A stretch of 64,000 nt of DNA from Sthenelais limicola (Eukaryota > Annelida > Polychaeta > Phyllodocida > Sigalionidae), in NCBI GenBank assembly GCA_942159475.1, contig OW804095.1, positions 58,804,773-58,868,772 on the forward strand, given 5' to 3'. The notes under the pieces are model-generated. The model was not told the DNA's origin, did no database searches, and saw only the letters and a program-made list of their open reading frames with translations. Shown here piece by piece: positions 37,871 through 49,641 of this stretch; position 1 is the first letter of the stretch, and each line of letters starts with the position of its first letter. The translations under genes and the position numbers were made by a program.

Positions 37871-39600
37871 TCTAGAAATTCCCAAATTGGATTTCATGAT
37901 GGCGACTTCTTTTACCCTTTGGCATTATTATTGTCATGTTACAGATATTGGATACTTGGCTAAGCCTTGTCATATGGGCAGTTTGAGTGGTACTGGGGCT
38001 TTTAGGTTAATTTTTGGGAAATAATCTTAAACAATCTCTTAATGCAATGAAAGGTTTTGTATTTGTCTGAGTTGATATAATATGTGGTTTTATTCCTAGT
38101 TTGCTCCAGTGAAAGCAATTTATTAACTTAAAGGTGTATCCTCGCTGGGTGCCCAGCGTAGTGTCATTAATCATTCTCAACTTGTGATATGGGTCTGGAA
38201 GGCGGCCCCAGACGGTCATGTGACACCCTTGCATAGATAATTCCCCAAACCAAAACAGTCCTTATCAGGGGCACATGGCCCTTCCAGTCAGATAGACATA
38301 AGGAACTTATAAGTAACCAGGGTATACAAAGCAATACTCCTCCCCCCATGTGGTGTTGTTGTGTCATGTGACTGGTGTAAACACAGTGTTGATTGATAGC
38401 TAACTGTTTCAGTTTGAATGTGTAACAGTAATATTCTCAATGGAGTTAATGAATTAGTGATGTAAGGAGTACTACGATTTTTAATGTAAGTAGGCACCAT
38501 TGCCTCCATATATTCATTTATATCTGTGGCTAGTTACATGAACAAACATTGGCTAAAACATGAGATATTAGGGAAGACATTCAAAAACTGTGCTCTGCTT
38601 TTCATGGCACTGTGTCTGACAGGGGAAAGCTCCCGCTGGCCCCACCCTCCCCTTTTATACCGAAGGTGCCCCTTTAAGCACAATATGGATGCTCTTTTCT
38701 CAGACTACAGATTTCCTTACATAACATGCATTACCTGTAATAGGCCAGCGGCCAAGGGCCAAAAGCCATTATTTAAGAAGTTATCCCTCCCCTAAGTATA
38801 AAAAGCTCAATTTGAGGTATTTTGTGTTGAAGATCATGAATTTTCCAAATTTGAAGAAAAAAATTGCCGAAAATGTGGCAAACAGTGTCTAAATGGCCTG
38901 TTTCCATAGAAACTAGTGATTTTTTTGTATTTCAGCAAGAAATAGGTTTTTGTGTCCCATATCTACACTTTTGTCAGCATTGTGACCAAATTTGGGAATA
39001 GTGATGGTGTATCTAAACGTTATCATTTCTTTTCGAAACAATAACTTGATCAAGGTCAAGGTCACCAAATATGACCTTGAAATATAAAAATAGCAAAATT
39101 CTGCGATGTGACATCCTATTTTCTCTCATGAAAATATGGCAATAGAGGAAAACGGTAACCTAATGCATACAATAATAACTGACATTAGGGGAAAGAAAAA
39201 TAACCCATTTCTGGTATCATTGGAAAGTCTGTTGTCATGGTAACTAAGCCTTACTTTTCATTCTACACTAAATTTTGTGTAAATCTAAATTACAAACTGC
39301 AGTCTATATCTTGAACAATTTATTTCAAGATGTATCAAGGTAAGTGGGAATATCACTGTTGTGACCCGCCCTGCAAAGGTCTTATATACCCCCAAAATAA
39401 GACCCGTTTTTGCAGAGCAGGTCACGTATATTCTTAAGCCTGGTATGTTGGTTGTGGGATGATCGTAGGTACACTCTGTCCAGCCTCTGTAGAACCAAGA
39501 CTTCAATGAGTACTGGTATAGGCTAGCATTGGGGTTTTGGTGCTTCATAGGCTGGACAGGGTGTAGGTACTAAACCCCTTTATGTTAGAATTTGTTTATT
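37871..39600. other. Spacer inside the inverted-repeat structure, no gene
   Basis: No coding region is recognised. At 39054-39085 there are TCAAGGTCA and the inverted TGACCTTGA, nuclear-receptor-like half sites, in a stretch of a type often seen in dispersed repeats. A frame of 87 codons on the minus strand at 39285-39548 has no known domain. Confidence 0.5.
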
Positions 39601-39607
39601 TCATCAT

Positions 39608-39638
39608 TAGCTTTCGGGCTAAGTTGCCCTTCTTCCAT
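39608..39638 (-). other. Hammerhead-like hairpin motif
   Basis: On the minus strand GGAAGA is followed by a GGGC...GCCC hairpin and CGAAAGC. It nearly copies the hairpin at 5321-5352. See that entry for the interpretation as a possible Penelope-type terminal ribozyme remnant. Confidence 0.35.
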
Positions 39639-39674
39639 TTATTTCAAGGTTAAAGGGAAAGGTCTCTGACAGTA

Positions 39675-39901
39675 CAGGGGGGCGTTTCATAAGTTAACGC
39701 AGCACGCGTTTGTTATGGTAGCATAACTATGGGTTAGATAGCGAGAAATTGAGCGCGCGTCGTTATAGTAACGCAATGTTAGTTGACGTCAATTTTGGCC
39801 CTTACCGCACGCTATGTTAAAATATGTTGTTCTTTATTTGGTAACGACTGTCGTTAGATCCTATAACCCGCGCTGCGTTAACCTATGAAACGCCCCCCCT
39901 G
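39675..39901. mobile_element. Short MITE (227 bp), hAT-type termini
   Basis: The ends read CAGGGGGGCGTTTCATAAGT and, in reverse complement at the right end, CAGGGGGGGCGTTTCATAGG. The inverted repeats extend to about 32 bp. Flanking words GACAGTA and GACAATA look like an imperfect target duplication of 7-8 bp. The CAGGGG start and duplication length suggest hAT. There is no coding capacity. Such elements are abundant in marine deuterostome genomes. Confidence 0.7.
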
Positions 39902-39939
39902 GACAATATACAGGCAAAACGAGGATCACACATCACATC

Positions 39940-42335
39940 AATGGTATTGGAAAGGGGCCATTAAACAATATGGAGGGTATCATATGGGGATCATTAAACA
40001 ACAGCAGCATAGAGGGTAAAGTGGTGGTCATAGGGCATCATAAGAGGGTATAATAGTGGTTATGCCATAACATAGAGGGTATAATGATGACAGGGCGACC
40101 TGTCTTTCTGAGAGGCTGCCAGTCTGTTGTTTACTTAGTGGACACTTGGTCTAAAATTAATAGTCATGCAGTAACATAGAGGGATTAATGGGGTCATGGA
40201 GTAAAATAGGGGGTATAATGGGGTCATGAAGCAACATGAAGGGTATAATGGGGGGTCATGGAGCAACATAGAGGATATAATGGGCATCACATAGCAGCAT
40301 AGAGGGTATAATGGGGGTCATGATGTTTCATAGAGGGTATAATGGGGGTCATGGAGCAGCAGAGACGGTATTGATGGAGGTCATGTGGCAGCATAGAGGG
40401 TATAGTGGGTGTCATGGAGTAACATGGAGGCCAAAATTTGGGTCATGGAGCAGCACAGAGGGTATTCATGGGGGTCATGGGGCACTATAGAGGGTACAAT
40501 CTATTAAGATTAAGATTAAGATTAATCAGAGACTAACCTCTTATTCTGTAACTTTTTTATGGAATAAAAGTTCAATATATGATGGGGGTTATCCAGAAGC
40601 ATAGATGGTATAATGATGGTTATGGAGCAGCAAAGAGGGTGTAATGATGGTCATGGAGCAACATAGCAAGTATGATGGGGGTCATGGAGCAATAAAGAGG
40701 GTATAATGGGGATCATGGAGAATAGACACATAGAGGGTATAATAGGGACCATGGAATAACATAGAGGGTATAATGATGGGGATCATAGAACCCTATAGAT
40801 AATATAATGATGGTCATGGAGTAGCAAGGAGGGTATAATTATGGCCATGGATCACTATAGAGGGTACAATTGGGGTCATGGAGTAATATAGGGGATGTAA
40901 TGGGGGTCATGGAGAAGCATACAGGGTATAGTGTGGTCATGGAACAGCATAGAGGGGATATTGATGGTCATGGAGCAGCATAGATGGTATAACAAAAGTC
41001 ATGGATCTCTATACAGGGTATAATGGGGTCATGGAGCAGCATAGAGGGCATAATGATGGTCATGGAGTAACAGATACTGTAAACGCATTTATGTTTGCGC
41101 GGATAATTTTTCACGCACTAAGTACTTTGACACCTTTTCGCGGGGATTTAAATTCGCACAACAAGGAAGCCTCATATCTGGTGTCTATTCTCCATGATCC
41201 CCATTATACCCTCTTTATTGCTCCACGACCCCCATCATACTTGCTATGTTGCTCCATGACCATCAAACCTAATTATAGGTTTGCGCAGGATTCAAATTTG
41301 CGCACATAGGGGTGGGTGCGAAAATCGCGAAAATAAATACTGTGCAAACATTAATATGTTTACAGTAAACAGAGTATCAATGGGTGTCATGGAGTAACAT
41401 GGAGGGTATAATGGTGGTCATGCAGTAACATGGAGGGTATAATGGGGGTCATGGGGCAGCATAGAGGAAAGAATAGGTGCCATTGAGTAACATTGGGTGT
41501 ATTACATTGGGTCATGGAGAAGCATAGAGGATAAAATGGGGGTCATGGAGCAGCAAGGTGGGTATAATGTTGGTAATGGAGCACTATAGAGGGTTTGATG
41601 GGGTCATGGAGCACTATAAATTGTATAATGATGGTAATGGAGCAGCATAGCTGGTATAATCATGATCAGGGAGCAACATAAAGTGTATTATAGTGGCCAT
41701 TGAACAGCACAGATGGTATATTGATGGTCATGGAGAAGCACAGAGGGTATAATAGAGATTATGGAGCTCTATACAGGGTATAATTGGGTCATGGAGCAGC
41801 ATAGAGGGTATAATGATGGTCATGAAGCTACATAAAGGGTATAATGATGGGTCTGGAGCAATATAGAGGGTATAATGATGTTCATGGAGTAACACATATA
41901 CAGAGGGTATAATGGGGGGAGCAGCATAGAGGGTATAATGATGGTCTTGGAGTAACATACAGGGGTATAATGGGGGTCATGGAGTAACATGGAGGGTATA
42001 ATGATGGGTCTGGAGCAATATAGAGGGTATAATGATGGTCATGGAGCCCTTTTATTTGTCTGAGGGTATACATATATAAGGATCAACAAAGGGGTCATAG
42101 AGCACCATAGAAGGTATAATGATGGCCATGGAGCAACATACAGGGTATAATAGGGTTATGGAGCAACATTCAGGGTATAATAGGGTTATGGAGCAACATA
42201 CAGGGTATAATGGGGGTCATGGAGCAGCATAGAGGGGATAATGGGGTCATGGAGTAAAATACAGCATATAATAGGGTCATGGAGCAACATACGTCAGGAT
42301 ATAATAGGGTCATGGATCAGCATGTGGAAGATGAT
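39940..42335 (+). repeat. 2.4-kb minisatellite of ~31-bp units
   Basis: Unit consensus by eye is GGTCATGGAGCAGCATAGAGG plus GTATAATGGG, with many substitutions and indels. Dozens of copies are present. The array is broken near 40495-40570 by a GATTAA-repeat and AATAAAAGTT segment, and at 41075-41367 by a MITE. Open frames on either strand with repeating HDHHYTLYIAP-like or similar residues are artefacts of the repeat. Confidence 0.9.
41075..41367. mobile_element. 293-bp MITE carrying an inverted piece of the surrounding minisatellite
   Basis: The ends are TACTGTAAAC and GTTTACAGTA, and the inverted similarity continues inward (ATGTTTGC.C). A perfect 6-bp direct repeat AACAGA (41069-41074 and 41368-41373) flanks it. 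Its centre, 41181-41264, is the reverse complement of minisatellite positions 40646-40729 with one mismatch in 84 bp. No coding capacity. Confidence 0.8.
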
Positions 42336-43230
42336 TAAATCATCTGAATCTCACAGTTTCATTTCAAATGTTCCTATTATGTCAGTTATTGTCGCACATT
42401 CACAAAAATTGAAATGTATGTTCTTCTAGAATTAATCTTGTGGGATCAGTCATTTTTATCTCATAAAGACTGTATTTACTCCATGTTTTCATGGTAACAG
42501 GATGTGATATAGTTGTGGTCTATAGCATAGCAATTCCTAAACTTTGTTGCAACAATATAATGTGAAAAAGATGCCAATCTTGTTCTCATGCTTGGTCTTA
42601 TGTTTTGAGGCATACCCTCATGTTATATTTAATAAAATATAGACCTTCCTCAGGTATCTATGACAACCATTGTATTGTGATGTTGCTAGGGGAAGCCATC
42701 TTAAAAAAGTCTTTGCACAAAGCTTTGCACTCAAATAATAGCATGGTAAAACCATGAATAGGGTGTTCAAAAACAGAAAACACAGGCTGGATTTGAGATC
42801 TTGAGGTCTTACAATAACAGTCATTTTCAAAATGGCCACGATCTTGGATTTCAAGATGGCCAACACATGCCAGACCCAATCAGCTATCTTCATTGTATTC
42901 TTGACGTCACATGACTAAGTTGTGGCCACCCAAGGGGTCCTGCTAGGTACCAATTAATTCCTGTAGGTGTCAACCCATTAATTCCTGTAGGTGTCTCTCT
43001 ATTTCAGAGAAAGGATGTATGCTCAAAACGGCACACAAACACCTTTTTACAGTGATCTGATATATCTAGTCATTTCCGTTGCCAGAGATCACCCTCTCAA
43101 TACCTCTAGATTGATGTTTTAAAGTAACACAGTCATCATAGCATGAATAAAGGAGTAATGGACGTTTTTCCCTCCTCTGCCATGTGTTGGCCTTGCTCAT
43201 ATGACTGGCAAAGTTCAGTAACCACTCCAC
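42336..43230. other. Spacer with an isolated copy of the arm repeat
   Basis: About 42785-42905 holds one diverged, reverse-oriented copy of the arm unit (ATGGCCACGATCTTGGATTT, then CCAGACCCAATCAG). Otherwise no gene is seen. A duplicated ATTAATTCCTGTAGGTGTC lies near 42953-42993. Confidence 0.6.
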
Positions 43231-43234
43231 CCAA

Positions 43235-43307
43235 GGGCCATAGCCCAGTGGATAGAGCACTGGCATTTAGCATGAAGGTTTGGGAGTTTGAGCCTTGGTT
43301 GGGTCTC
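43235..43307 (+). repeat. tRNA-like SINE head or tRNA pseudogene
   Basis: The segment starts GGGCCATAGCCCAGTGGAT, with a good A-box (TAGCCCAGTGG) followed by AGAGCACTGGC. It ends with a weak B-box-like GAGTTTGAGCC and TTGGTTGGGTCTC. Spacing fits the two halves of an RNA polymerase III promoter. The anticodon arm does not fold properly, so it is not a working tRNA gene. Confidence 0.55.
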
Positions 43308-43514
43308 ATAGCCTTGTTTTTTTATCTCAGGATCGCGTAGATGCTATTATTCTATGCGACAGGGACGGAGGGTGGGTTGGCGTGGTTGGTGGCAATGGGA
43401 AAGGCAGGAGAAACAACATATACATATAAAGTTTACAAATAAATACCCATCGATCATCAGGGCTATCAATATGACTAAAGGAGAAAAGAGGCCTCCCTGC
43501 CCGCGCTAGCAATG

Positions 43515-44435
43515 GCCACTCTTCCTGGACCCTGAAAACATATGTGTAGACACCAAAAGCAAGTCTCTATGAGTGAGATCTAATAGGGAACTTATAAGCA
43601 AAAGAATGTTTTCAAGGGTGGCCATCTTGGATTTCAGTATGGCTAACACATGCCAGACCCAATCAGCCATCTTCATTGTATTCCTTGACCTTGAAAACCT
43701 ATGTATGGACACCAAAATCAAGTTTCTATGATAACAAATTACGAAGTTATGAGCAAAAGAATGTTTGGAATGGTGACCATCTTGGATTTCAAGATGGCCG
43801 ACACATGCCAGACCCAATCAGCCATCTTCATTGTATTCCTTGCCCTTGAAAACCTATGTGCAGACACCAAAATCAAGTCATGGCATTAAGCAACCATTAC
43901 TCACTCACTCCAAAATCAAGTTTCTATTATAAAAAAGTAAGAAGTTAGACTGGATTTGAGATTTCTTACAATAACAGTCATTTCCCAAATGGCCGCCATC
44001 TTGGATTTCAAGATGGCCGACACATGCCAGACCCAATTAACCATCTTCGTTGTATTCCTTGCCCCTGAAAACCTATGTGTAGACACCAAAATCAAGTTTC
44101 TATTATAAAAAATTAAGAAGTTATGAGCAAAAGAATGTTTGGAATGGTGGCCATCTTGGATTTCAAGATGGCCGACACATGCCAGACTCAAATAGATATC
44201 TTCATTGTATTCCTTGACCTTGAAAACCTTGGTGTAGACACCAAAATCAAGTTTCTATGACCAGTAATAAGATAGTTATGGGCATAAAAAGGTTTGGAAT
44301 GGCGGCCATCTTGGATTGTCCAATATGGCGGCCAAGATGGCCGACACGTTTTGGGCAACATTGGTTTTCATAATCTATGGGTCCTGACGTTTCCGAAAAT
44401 GTATAGTTTTCACTTTCTCCATCAATACCCTACAG
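43515..44435 (-). repeat. Right arm of the inverted-repeat structure
   Basis: This is the reverse-complement partner of 37103-37870, ending CATCAATACCCTACAG at 44435. Similarity is nearly exact over the outer 525 bp. Inside that, the copy number of the ATGGC-hairpin unit differs, and a short GAGTGAGTAATGG-type segment intrudes near 43890-43912. No obvious target duplication is seen at the outer ends. Confidence 0.85.
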
Positions 44436-44573
44436 AATTACACAAGGAACCGGACTAAATTGATTTAACTAAAATACCAGCAAAGTCTAGAAAGCCAACA
44501 GAAATAGAACCCATTGCCTGAGTAGTTCAGTGATTATTAGCTCTTTACTCATACCATTCCATATATAGAGAAA

Positions 44574-44666
44574 ATGGAACTCGGTGCTAGTAATTGAATA
44601 TTAATTGGACGAGATTGCGTAGCAATCAAGTCCAATACATATTCAATTACTAGTACCGAGTTCCAT
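44574..44666. repeat. 93-bp palindrome
   Basis: Arms of about 37 bp begin ATGGAACTCGGTGCTAGTAA and end in the complement, around a loop of 19 nt. One arm resembles the repeated segments at 29191-29259 and 29370-29437 (shared words around TATATAGAGA, AGTAATTGAA and TTGGACGAGAT on one strand). It appears to be a dispersed foldback family. Confidence 0.75.
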
Positions 44667-44747
44667 TCACTATTTATTATATGCTTTGATGTGTTTACCG
44701 CAATACAGACGCCAAGATGGAAAGTAACTTTGTTGGTTTTTATTTTC

Positions 44748-44895
44748 AACGTTCCGACCTGTAGCAGGTCTTCATCAGGAATCACATTCAAGAATTGCAT
44801 TTATTATATGCCCCTAGCATAGACAAATATTGATATATAAACCCCCCGCCTCTCCCATTCTTGATAAAGGGCAAATGTTGCCCCGAAACGTCGGA
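44748..44895. other. Two hammerhead-like hairpins in opposite orientation
   Basis: On the minus strand, 44780-44748 reads CTGATGA, a stem GACCTG/CAGGTC with loop CTA, then GGAACGTT. On the plus strand, 44861-44895 reads TTGATAA, a stem GGGCA/TGCCC, then CGAAACGTC. Both keep the order CUGAUGA box, stem II, GAAA(C) box of the hammerhead core, though each departs from consensus. They probably come from termini of Penelope-like or similar retroelements. Activity is unproven. Confidence 0.4.
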
Positions 44896-47700
44896 CCCCA
44901 ATAAACTCAAACCAAAAACTCAACACCCACTCCTGTCTCCGCCGTTCTTTGGCTGAACCCCACTTGATATTGATATATGAACCTTTGTTTGGGGTTTTGA
45001 ATCGTCTAATCTAAAAGCTAAAAGAAAACCCAATTAGATTTTTTATCGTACACATACAATGAAAATATTTTTATTCTACCCCACTTATCGCACCTCTCAA
45101 ATAGAATGCGCATATAATAAATGTAACTATTACTAGGTATCGTAAAAGAAAACCTTGAGTGCATAATAGAACAGAGGTACAATTCTATTACGGAACCCTC
45201 GAGCCTAAACTCGGCTAGCTACAGTCGCAGGGTGTCTGGATTATAAAAAAAAAAGTATAGTTAAATGTTCTACTGTATACGCAAAGATCATATTTGTCTA
45301 AGATTTATGTTCATGAATACCTCGCATCTATTGATTGATATTGATTGATATACATGATGTATACCTAATTATGCAACGCAATTCTCAATGAATCTACTTC
45401 GGTATATGAATGTACGTATGGCATTTCTCTCTGAAAGCTTTGAAATACAATGTATGTATACACTAATCCTTATATGAGACGCAGGTCTTTTAAGTTCGCA
45501 AATAAAATACATGAAATATAGTATTTGCGTTCATGTACGTCCACTGCTACACATTTGTTTATTTTTAATTACGGATGTCTATTATGTTTTTTTAGACTGA
45601 TGTCTATTATGTGTTAGCATCTATTCCAAATGGACAATTCTACGCCGTTCTCAATGAATCTACTTCAGTATATGATTGTAGCATCTATTCCAAATGGACA
45701 ATTCTATGCAGATCCAGTCCCACCTGTTATATATAAAAGTTAACGTTATTTTGAATCTTTAATATAATAATGGTTTACGCGTATGTATTTATCGATAAAT
45801 AAGATAATGATATTTAGTTTTTTTCTGCTTTTATTCACAGTTAAGTGAATTAATATTTTAGAATACCGTATAGTTTTACAATAGCTCCTAGCACGTTGTT
45901 GCCCATGAATATTAAATAGAACTGAAATATTCAAGTACTGTTCGTCCATGGGTGTTGTAACTCTAATACTAGGTACACTATCATTAGAGGCTGGTGAAAT
46001 GGGTATTGCATGCTATTACATCAGTTTATGTATGTACACTCATATTAAAGGCTCCTGATGCTTTAAATCGACACGGCCTTGGTGTGTGTTTGGGGAGGAG
46101 GGGGGGGGGGGGTGAGGGCGAGGGACGACAATCAACATTGTCCTTTTTTATGATTGACAAATCAACATTGCCAATTCTTATGATCGACTGAGGTAGATAG
46201 TGACTAACGATAAACAAAATTCTTAGTAACAAATGTCAAATGCTGTCACTTAATACTGGTAGTGAAAAAGGAACTGGGACCCCCCACCCGCCACCCACCC
46301 TCCACCAGTAGCCTATATTATAAGTATTCTCAAAGATGGCATAGTACCACGGGATTAAGTTGAATTACAAACGTTCATGTAAAACGTATTAAAAGAATCG
46401 CCGACATGTCCACACCACGTTATGCCTATTTCGTGTGAAAGAAAATTAATGATGAAATTAACGCTAATAATAGCACCACTAAATGAACGCATCTTTCAAT
46501 TACTTCCACAATCCTACCTGTTTCTGCGTTAAAGTTTCATCTTCAATTCAACTCCCTGAAATGGATGTCTCTACAATTCCAAGGTTATTATATTAAATGG
46601 CCGCAAAACTCATTTATGTGTAGTGTAGTGACACGGGTCTTTTTGTCAGTAGAACCTATTTCATACGATTACTGATGAATGGCTGTTTCCATTCACTAAA
46701 CACTTAAGCTTTCTGGGCCATTTTATTGCCTTAGCCTGCCATAAATAGGCGTGATTAATGTAATTAGACAGAAGATCAATATCCCTGCTGTCGGGTTACT
46801 GCTGCGCGTCGTTCCACAATTTATGTCATTATCACAAATTCTCGAACAAGAGTACTGGTAACAAAAACATTCCAGGAACTTTGGTTAAAATAGTTAATCA
46901 AATTCCATCTTAATTTCTTCCTTTGTTCATGTGGCCAGGCCAGGTTGGCCTACCCTACAAGGTCCTGCAATTCTAGGAATTAAGAACCTTGAACAACTTT
47001 GACGTATGCTTGTTTGGGACACTTTTCATGAAGTTCCATTTTTTCCCGGATATGAATACCTTTAGCCTCGTGAAATTTGGCATTAACCGTCTATTCTAGA
47101 TTATTCTTACAACAATTAATTTGATTTAGTCCTATATTTTATATTTCTTAAACATCCCCGTTTCAGTCCACATTGTTATCCATATAATATACGGGTAGAG
47201 CGATTTCTACGAAAAGAGGGGTTTCTTTGTGTCACATATTCTCGGAATTTGTTGTTTAACAAACCATTTTTCTTATCTGTATATAGGTCCGTCCGTCCTC
47301 TCCGGAGGTCGTCGTACATGGTTTGTGAAGGTATCTGGGGTGAAAATGTGATTTTGAAGCCTTTTTTAAATTGCGATCTTTACACTCTATTTATAGCCTG
47401 GGAAAGCCGCTGTGAGATACTACGTCATTTCCCAAAACCTACGTTCAGGGGGACATAACTACATGCAGAGTGGGAGAGTGAAGAAGAGGGTGTAGGAATA
47501 GGAAAATTAACTTAATTCTGAGGGCATTTTTCTGTCATACTTCACAACTTTTAACCCACTCAGAGCACAGACTCAAGCAGACTGTTTGTTGTGCATTTGT
47601 ATTTAATAGAATTACTGCTGTAATTATTGTGATTATCTCCCCTATTCTCATATTCGCCTCTATCAAAGGGAGCAGCTGGAAGATCTGGGAGGTTCCCAGA
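44896..47700. other. Non-coding region, no gene seen
   Basis: AT-rich DNA. Near 45600-45715 a short segment (GCATCTATTCCAAATGGACA) is duplicated. A G-run lies near 46100-46112. Open frames are all below 80 codons and carry no recognised domain. Confidence 0.6.
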
Positions 47701-47703
47701 TTG

Positions 47704-47708
47704 CTCTC

Positions 47709-47773
<65 letters not shown>

Positions 47774-47774
47774 G
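47704..47774 (+). repeat. (TCTA)n microsatellite
   Basis: About 17 tandem copies of TCTA, nearly perfect, give a likely length-polymorphic locus. Confidence 0.95.
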
Positions 47775-47919
47775 ATCTATATAAGGTCTATATTTGTGGC
47801 ATTTTTTGTTTCTTATTTGGAGGACCCTCACAGAGCAAAACAATGTTAGTAATGCACAGGACTCCCTAAGTCTCACCGCTGTCGGGGGACCAGGGGTACA
47901 TGTCAGAGGCATTCCCGGA

Positions 47920-48122
47920 GGATTAGGAGAGGGGGAGGGGGAGGGAAAGAAGAGGGGGGAAGAAGAGGATGTAGGGGAAGAGAGAGAGGGGAGGGAGAAA
48001 AGGCGGGGAGGGGGAGCATGAGGAAGAGGGGAGGGAGAGGGGGGGGGGAATCGGAGATGGGGTTGGGAGAGAAAAACAGGTATGAAAGTCAGAGAAGAGG
48101 GGGAGGGAAAAGAGGGAGTGTC
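47920..48122 (+). repeat. Purine-rich (G/A) tract
   Basis: About 200 bases are almost entirely G and A on the plus strand, with several runs of four or more G. Such tracts can form triplex or G-quadruplex structures. Open frames across it (Glu/Gly/Lys-rich or, on the other strand, Pro/Ser/Leu-rich) are compositional artefacts. Confidence 0.9.
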
Positions 48123-49638
48123 CGGAGGACGGGTACTTTGCTAGTATTAAATAATGGTAGACATGTCCAAAATGAATAATTAATAATAATTGCAAACTGT
48201 GACCAATTTCTTTTTTAAATGTAGGCTACAGGTCCTACGAATGGGTCGTAATTACGTCCCTTTTTAGGAGGACTTTATATATTTATGATCATCTTATGTG
48301 ATTATCTTATCGTGCCAAACCCTAAAGCCCTTCTGAGCAAAATACCATTCGTAGAAAACATCATCTCGGCCACTTAAAATAGAAATATTACTTTTTCATC
48401 ATACTGCTAACACAATCATTTTAGAATCCACGTACAAACTTGAAATATGAGAATATTTATTGGTACTTTCACTTCGAAAGGAAACAATTTGCATTCATGA
48501 CAAAGCTAGTCCAATCAATCTTTGCCTCACCTAACAACGGGATGTAATGCGTCTCGAGCCAGTGAGAATACCAAGGCCTACTTGCAATTAACACATCTTT
48601 ATTCCGGCCACATTGCCCCTTCAGTAATAATTCACAACCTGCTCAGTGTTCTGCATCGTGGAGGCTTTATTCGCTAGTGTTTGACACCAGTGAGTGCTCG
48701 CTTGATTGCCCCTGAAACCTTGTTAATGAATTTATATTGTGGTGGATATGTCTTCTCTATTTCTAATATTAGCGTCAAACTTTCCTGTTAATAAAGCAAA
48801 ATGGGGATTGATTTTACTCATGATTAATATGAATAGCATGTTGTCGACCAAGGTAATTTTACGGATGAGACACACTTATTTGGAAAGATTCCTGAAGGAG
48901 AATACCTCCTTTAGTCAGCATGACCCTAAATCATTGGAGATTTAGAAAAAGACATTTCCCTAATCAACTCGCTTTACAATAACCAACGTCAAGGGAAAGC
49001 AACAGGCGTGGATTGATCTCTCCTCAAGGCGGCCATGATTCTTGTTCCTCCAGAGCATCCCCCGCCCCCTCCCCGCCCGCTTTCCCTCCCAGTGTGGATT
49101 ATTGGTTCCCACTGAAAACCAGCCTTTCAGTCTCCATTCATGACATGCCTCTTGGCCAATGAATGGTCGCCCCTACCGGAGAATATTGGCGTCAATCAAT
49201 ACAGGAGCACCTCCCTCGCTTTGCCTTCTATTCATAGAACATGCCCCCGCCCCCTACATCTACTTCATCCACCACCAACCCTACTCCTCCGCCCCCATAA
49301 TTTCAGTCTTCGCCGTTCCACAACTACTTGTTCCCCTTCTGTCGCTAACCCCATCCCCCTCCCTCCCCAGCCCCTACTCTTGCTTCCGCTTCCCCATGAT
49401 TGCCCCTCATCCTGTTGGTGATATGCGATATGCGCGACATAGCCTAGACCTCCAGTGTGCCCGCCGCCCTTTACTATATATAAGCAACACCTTGAAATTG
49501 TTCACCATGAATTAAATTCTATATATATATGTATAGAACAGAGCGTTTGCTTGCATTTTATATTCCGCCGACACTATCTGTTCTCCCTATGCGTTCTTGA
49601 AAATCTGAACACGTTTCTCACTTAGCATAGACTATATC
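48123..49638. other. Non-coding region, no gene seen
   Basis: No conserved coding sequence is recognised. C-rich DNA around 49050-49400 gives Pro/Ser-rich open frames that look compositional. Confidence 0.55.
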
Positions 49639-49641
49639 TTA

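Noticed and set aside
39940..42335. Open frames with repeating His/Tyr/Thr/Pro residues, such as 41728-41958 minus and 41001-41309 plus
   Set aside because: They follow the minisatellite period exactly and change frame with every indel, so they are translated repeats.
47794..48195. Glu/Gly-rich frame on plus and Pro/Ser/Leu-rich frame on minus
   Set aside because: Both are produced by the purine tract composition and show no domain.
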